NCBI RefSeq assembly: GCF_000735455.1
Contig: NZ_JMPS01000064.1
Location: forward strand, 1 to 64,000
Length of the DNA stretch: 64,000 nt
From: Yokenella regensburgei ATCC 49455
Lineage (GTDB): Bacteria > Pseudomonadota > Gammaproteobacteria > Enterobacterales > Enterobacteriaceae
Direction of reading: 5' to 3'
A program made the position numbers and the translations under genes. The notes under the pieces were generated by a model. The model made no database searches. It was not told the origin of the DNA and saw nothing but the letters and a program-made list of their open reading frames with translations. Positions 60,840 to 64,000 of this stretch are shown here, in pieces; within the stretch, counting starts at the first letter, position 1, and every line of letters begins with the position of its first letter.

Positions 60840-61943
60840 ATGTATATGCCCGTTCTGGAAATTAACCTACGCAAGTTGCAGGACAACGCGCGTATTGAAA
60901 AAGCGCTGCTGGAGAACAGCGGCATTGAAGTGATGGCGGTTAACAAAGTCTTCGATGGCTGCGTGGAAACCGCGCAGGCGGTATTCGACGGAGGCATTGA
61001 GGTCATTGCGGAATCCCGTACCTATAACCTGAAAAAGATAAAAGCGATTGGCTGTACCACCTGCTTACTGCGAAGCCCCTGCCTGAGCGAGATTGAAGAG
61101 GTGGTGCGCTATGCCGACATCAGCCTCAACAGTGAGCCCGCCGTGCTGCGCGCGTTGTCGACGGAGGCACAACGGCAGGGAAAAACGCATCAGGTGTTGC
61201 TGATGGTTGATATGGGCGATTTGCGTGAGGGTATCTGGTACAGCGAGTATGACCGTCTGCTGTCGGTGGTGAAGCTGATTGATGAGCTGCCCGGGCTTGC
61301 GCTGTACGGTCTTGGCACCAACTTCAACTGCTACGGTACGGTGCTGCCGACGGTGAAAAATGGTGATGATTTCCGCGATATTGCGCGCCGCATCGAGCAG
61401 GAGAGCGGGGTGCGTATTCCTCGCCTGTCGGCCGGTAACTGCACCAGCTACCATCTGCTGGATAAAGGTATCTGGCCGCAGGGGCTGAATCATCTGCGGA
61501 TCGGCGGCTTGCACGAATTCGGCATCGAATACGTGGAGATGAAGTACCTCGATGAATTCCATCACTCGCAAAAGCCTGTGGAAAAAGCCTGTTCAGATAT
61601 GTACGTGCTGGAGGCGGAAATCATCGAACTCAACAGTAAGCCAACGGTGCCGGTAGGGGAGCTTGGGGTCGATGCCTTCCTGCAGAGCAAAACGTTTACC
61701 GACAACGGCGTTCGCCGCCGGGCGCTGTTGGCCTTTGGCCGCCAGGATGTGCCGGCGGAAAACTGCGTTCCTTGTGACGACAGCATCAGCGTGCTCGGAC
61801 AAACCAGCGATCACACGCTGGTGGATATTGAAGACTGCCAGCAGTTGCTGAAACCGGGCGACGTTGTGCGCTTTGAGCTGGACTATACCGGGCTGCTGAT
61901 GGCCTGTCAGACCAAAGGCGTGGCGATGCGCTTTATTCGTTAA
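60840..61943 (+). CDS. Ornithine racemase-like PLP enzyme
   Basis: A 367-residue fold-III PLP protein resembling clostridial ornithine racemase along its length. The PLP lysine is probably Lys36 (VMAVNKVFDG). Other family elements are IAESRTYNLKKIKAIG, LLMVDMGDLREG, LSAGNCTSYHLLDKG, VPVGELGVDAFLQ and ILGQTSDH-like VLGQTSDHTLVDI. It starts 2 bases after the permease stop, so it is coupled to it. It could interconvert L- and D-ornithine (or lysine), feeding dokD. It corresponds to Salmonella STM2358. Racemase activity is family inference. Confidence 0.83.
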   Translation: MYMPVLEINLRKLQDNARIEKALLENSGIEVMAVNKVFDGCVETAQAVFDGGIEVIAESRTYNLKKIKAIGCTTCLLRSPCLSEIEEVVRYADISLNSEPAVLRALSTEAQRQGKTHQVLLMVDMGDLREGIWYSEYDRLLSVVKLIDELPGLALYGLGTNFNCYGTVLPTVKNGDDFRDIARRIEQESGVRIPRLSAGNCTSYHLLDKGIWPQGLNHLRIGGLHEFGIEYVEMKYLDEFHHSQKPVEKACSDMYVLEAEIIELNSKPTVPVGELGVDAFLQSKTFTDNGVRRRALLAFGRQDVPAENCVPCDDSISVLGQTSDHTLVDIEDCQQLLKPGDVVRFELDYTGLLMACQTKGVAMRFIR

Positions 61944-61949
61944 CACAGC

Positions 61950-61969
61950 ACCCGCCTTCACGGGCGGGT
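61950..61969 (+). other. Intercistronic hairpin racemase-permease
   Basis: ACCCGCC-TTCACG-GGCGGGT between the racemase and second permease genes, with no T run. It is a second such element in this operon and may tune expression of the last gene. Confidence 0.5.
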
Positions 61970-62003
61970 ATTTACTGAGTTGAATATAAGACAGGGAGTA
62001 ACG

Positions 62004-63395
62004 ATGAGCACCCTGCAGGAGATTTCCCCCGTGGAACACGGGACCGGACTACAACGCAATCTTAAAAAACGCCATCTGCTGATGATGTCGCTCGGTGGCA
62101 CTATCGGCACGGGATTATTCATCGGTATTGCTGAACCCCTTTATTCCGTAGGGCCACTCGGAACGCTGCTGGCCTATCTGTTCGCCGGGGGCATTATGCT
62201 TGCCACCATGATGTGTCTGGGGGAGCTGTCCTGCGCGTTTCCACATTCCGGCTCTTTCCAGCATTACGCGCTGCTGTTTTTACCGCATCCGCTGTGGAGT
62301 TATACCATCGGCTGGCTTTACTGGCTGAGCTGGGTATTCTCGCTCGCCGCCGACCTTACCGCCGCCGGATTCATTGCCCACCACTTTTTCCCTGACGTGC
62401 CTGTTTATCTTTTCTGTCTGTTGATACTGCTGGCGCTAACCGCCGTTAATCTGTGCTCGGCGAGAAGTTTTGGCGAGTGCGAGTACTGGCTCTCGGCGAT
62501 TAAAGTCTTTGCTATCGTGCTATTTATTGCCGTTGGCGGGGTGATGATTTTCACGCTGATGGGCAAGACTGGCTGGCAGCCAACGCTTAAAACTGAAACC
62601 GGGTGGTTCCCGCACGGCGGCTGGCAAATCCTGGTTTGTATGACCATCGTGATTTACTCGTTCCAGGGGGCTGAACTGGTGGGTAACGCGGCGGGAGAAA
62701 CCGAGGCACCACACAAAGTCCTGCCAAAGGTGATTAAGGGCATTGGCGTGCGGATAATTCTTTTCTACGGGCTGGCGGTGGGCGTGCTGGCACTGGTCTA
62801 TCCCTGGCAAATACGGCCTGACGGCAGCAGCCCGTTTGTCTGGGTGCTGAAGAACGCCGGAATACCTGGCGCGCAACTTCTTATGACGCTGGTGATTTTT
62901 TCTGCTGCCATTTCGGCGGCCAACTCGGCAATCTATGCCAGCTCGCGCATGCTGTGGTCGATGGCAGGAGACGGTTTTGCCCCGAAGCGTTTCGGAAATG
63001 TGAATCAGAACGGTGTGCCGGTCGCCGCGATCCTCGCCACCGGGCTGCTGGCGCTGGTGTCGTTGCTTACTCGCTACATCCCTGCTCAGCAGTTTTATCT
63101 TTATCTGATTGCCAGTACCGGGCAGGTGGGTTGTCTCGCGTGGATAACCATCGGCTGGTGTCAGTATCGTTTTCGCCGTGCCGTGGCGCGGGGAGACTAT
63201 TCAGCATCGCTTATCCGCTATCGTTCACCGTTGTTTCCGTGGCTGGCATGGCTGGTGATTGTCAGCAATATCGCTATTATCTTTGGTACCTGGTTTAGTG
63301 AACAGGGGGTCATCATCATGCTGGTGGAACTGCTGCTAATGCTGGTAGTGGTTGCCTCCTGGTTTTGCTGCCATCCGGCGAAAGGTGAGGGCTGA
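62004..63395 (+). CDS. APC/AAT-family amino-acid permease (dok operon, second)
   Basis: A 463-residue permease of the amino-acid transporter (LysP/GabP-like) branch, with the opening pattern LQRNLKKRHLLMMSLGGTIGTGLFIG and SFQGAELVGNAAGETEAPHKVLPK. About 12 membrane helices are present. I start it at ATG 62004, with AGGGAG 7 bases upstream; an in-frame ATG at 61980 precedes the Shine-Dalgarno. It is of a different branch from the first permease, suggesting a different substrate or direction. It corresponds to Salmonella STM2357. Confidence 0.88.
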   Translation: MSTLQEISPVEHGTGLQRNLKKRHLLMMSLGGTIGTGLFIGIAEPLYSVGPLGTLLAYLFAGGIMLATMMCLGELSCAFPHSGSFQHYALLFLPHPLWSYTIGWLYWLSWVFSLAADLTAAGFIAHHFFPDVPVYLFCLLILLALTAVNLCSARSFGECEYWLSAIKVFAIVLFIAVGGVMIFTLMGKTGWQPTLKTETGWFPHGGWQILVCMTIVIYSFQGAELVGNAAGETEAPHKVLPKVIKGIGVRIILFYGLAVGVLALVYPWQIRPDGSSPFVWVLKNAGIPGAQLLMTLVIFSAAISAANSAIYASSRMLWSMAGDGFAPKRFGNVNQNGVPVAAILATGLLALVSLLTRYIPAQQFYLYLIASTGQVGCLAWITIGWCQYRFRRAVARGDYSASLIRYRSPLFPWLAWLVIVSNIAIIFGTWFSEQGVIIMLVELLLMLVVVASWFCCHPAKGEG

Positions 63396-63456
63396 AGGTT
63401 GCAACTCGGGCGCGGTTCCGGCAGAGTTTGCGCAATGATTTTTGATGGACAACGGT

Positions 63457-64000
63457 ATGAAACGACTCATTGTAGGCATCTCAGGCGCCAGCGGCGCGAT
63501 TTACGGCGTGCGCCTTTTGCAGGTGCTGCGTGACGTTGCCGGGGTGGAAAGCCATTTAATCATGAGTCAGGCCGCCCGCCAGACCTTATCGCTTGAGACA
63601 GATTTCTCTCTGCGTGAAGTGCAGGCGCTGGCCGATGTGGTACATGATGCCCGCGATATCGCCGCCTGCGTCTCTTCCGGTTCATTCAAAACGGCGGGGA
63701 TGGCGATCCTGCCGTGCTCGGTCAAAACGCTTTCCGGGATTGTCCACAGCTACACCGACGGCCTGCTAACCCGCGCGGCGGACGTGGTGCTGAAGGAGCG
63801 TCGTCCGCTGGTGCTCTGCGTGCGGGAAACGCCGCTGCACCTTGGACACCTGCGCCTGATGACCCAGGCGGCGGAAATCGGTGCCATTATCATGCCGCCC
63901 GTTCCGGCGTTTTATCATCGCCCGCAGTCGCTGGACGATGTGATTAACCAGACGGTCAACCGCGTGCTTGACCAGTTCGATATCGAATTACCCGCCGATC
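63457..64000 (+). CDS. ubiX: Flavin prenyltransferase UbiX (partial, 3' end beyond window)
   Basis: Makes the prenylated FMN cofactor for the UbiD decarboxylase of ubiquinone synthesis. The visible 181 codons begin MKRLIVGISGASGAIYGVRL and include SSGSFKTAGMAILPCSVKTLSGI, KERRPLVLCVRETPLHLGHL and MPPVPAFYHRPQSLDDV, all close to E. coli UbiX (189 aa). Only the last few residues are missing past position 64000. An in-frame ATG at 63445 would add four residues; I chose the family start. The E. coli neighbours purF and ubiX are here separated by the sigma-54/dok cluster. Confidence 0.96.
   Translation, partial: MKRLIVGISGASGAIYGVRLLQVLRDVAGVESHLIMSQAARQTLSLETDFSLREVQALADVVHDARDIAACVSSGSFKTAGMAILPCSVKTLSGIVHSYTDGLLTRAADVVLKERRPLVLCVRETPLHLGHLRLMTQAAEIGAIIMPPVPAFYHRPQSLDDVINQTVNRVLDQFDIELPAD

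Overview
The window looks like a core-chromosome segment of an enterobacterium. Most genes match Escherichia coli K-12 proteins in length and motif, and in local order: gltX, yfeDC, alaXW, pdeA, nupC, mntH, ypeC, yfeO, glk, ypdBA, alaC, argW, mlaA, fadL, yfcZ, fadIJ, sixA, smrB, prmB, aroC, mepA, yfcA, epmC, yfcL, mnmC, fabB, yfcJ, flk, pdxB, usg, truA, dedA, accD, folC, dedD, cvpA, purF, ubiX. An indolepyruvate decarboxylase beside glk/yfeO, plus a Salmonella-like D-ornithine/D-lysine cluster before ubiX, suggests Enterobacter or a close relative (Lelliottia, Leclercia, Kosakonia) rather than E. coli. The genus is inference.

Layout. 1-9.5 kb: two tRNA-Val, gltX, the YfeC/YfeD pair, two tRNA-Ala, a c-di-GMP phosphodiesterase, nucleoside and Mn transporters, an orphan LuxR-type regulator and ypeC. 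9.5-18 kb: ipdC with a TyrR-box candidate, yfeO, glk, the pyruvate-sensing YpdAB system, alaC and the 23-residue membrane protein YpdK. 18-23 kb: an accessory patch ending at tRNA-Arg (argW), holding cynR/cynTSX, a WbuC-type cupin and yaiL. 23-35.5 kb: mlaA, the fatty-acid uptake and anaerobic beta-oxidation genes with FadR sites, sixA, an ERIC repeat, and the smrB to yfcL stretch.

35.5-41.5 kb is the main insertion relative to E. coli, placed between yfcL and mnmC. It is a tight four-gene operon (DUF2264 protein, 12-TM oligosaccharide:H+ symporter-like MFS, GH88 unsaturated glucuronyl hydrolase, DJ-1/PfpI protein) with a divergent AraC-type regulator and a CRP-like site. I read it as a complete but uncharacterised system for importing and dismantling unsaturated uronic-acid oligosaccharides in the cytoplasm.

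41.5-56.3 kb: mnmC, fabB (FadR and FabR sites on its promoter), yfcJ, flk, pdxB and the usg-truA-dedA-accD-folC-dedD-cvpA-purF run, with a PurR box before cvpA. 56.3-63.4 kb: a sigma-54 activator divergent from a fold-III decarboxylase (DokD-like), an APC permease, an ornithine-racemase-like enzyme and a second APC permease. A canonical -24/-12 promoter and palindromic upstream sites lie between them. The window ends inside ubiX. I saw no insertion sequence, phage gene, integrase or CRISPR array.
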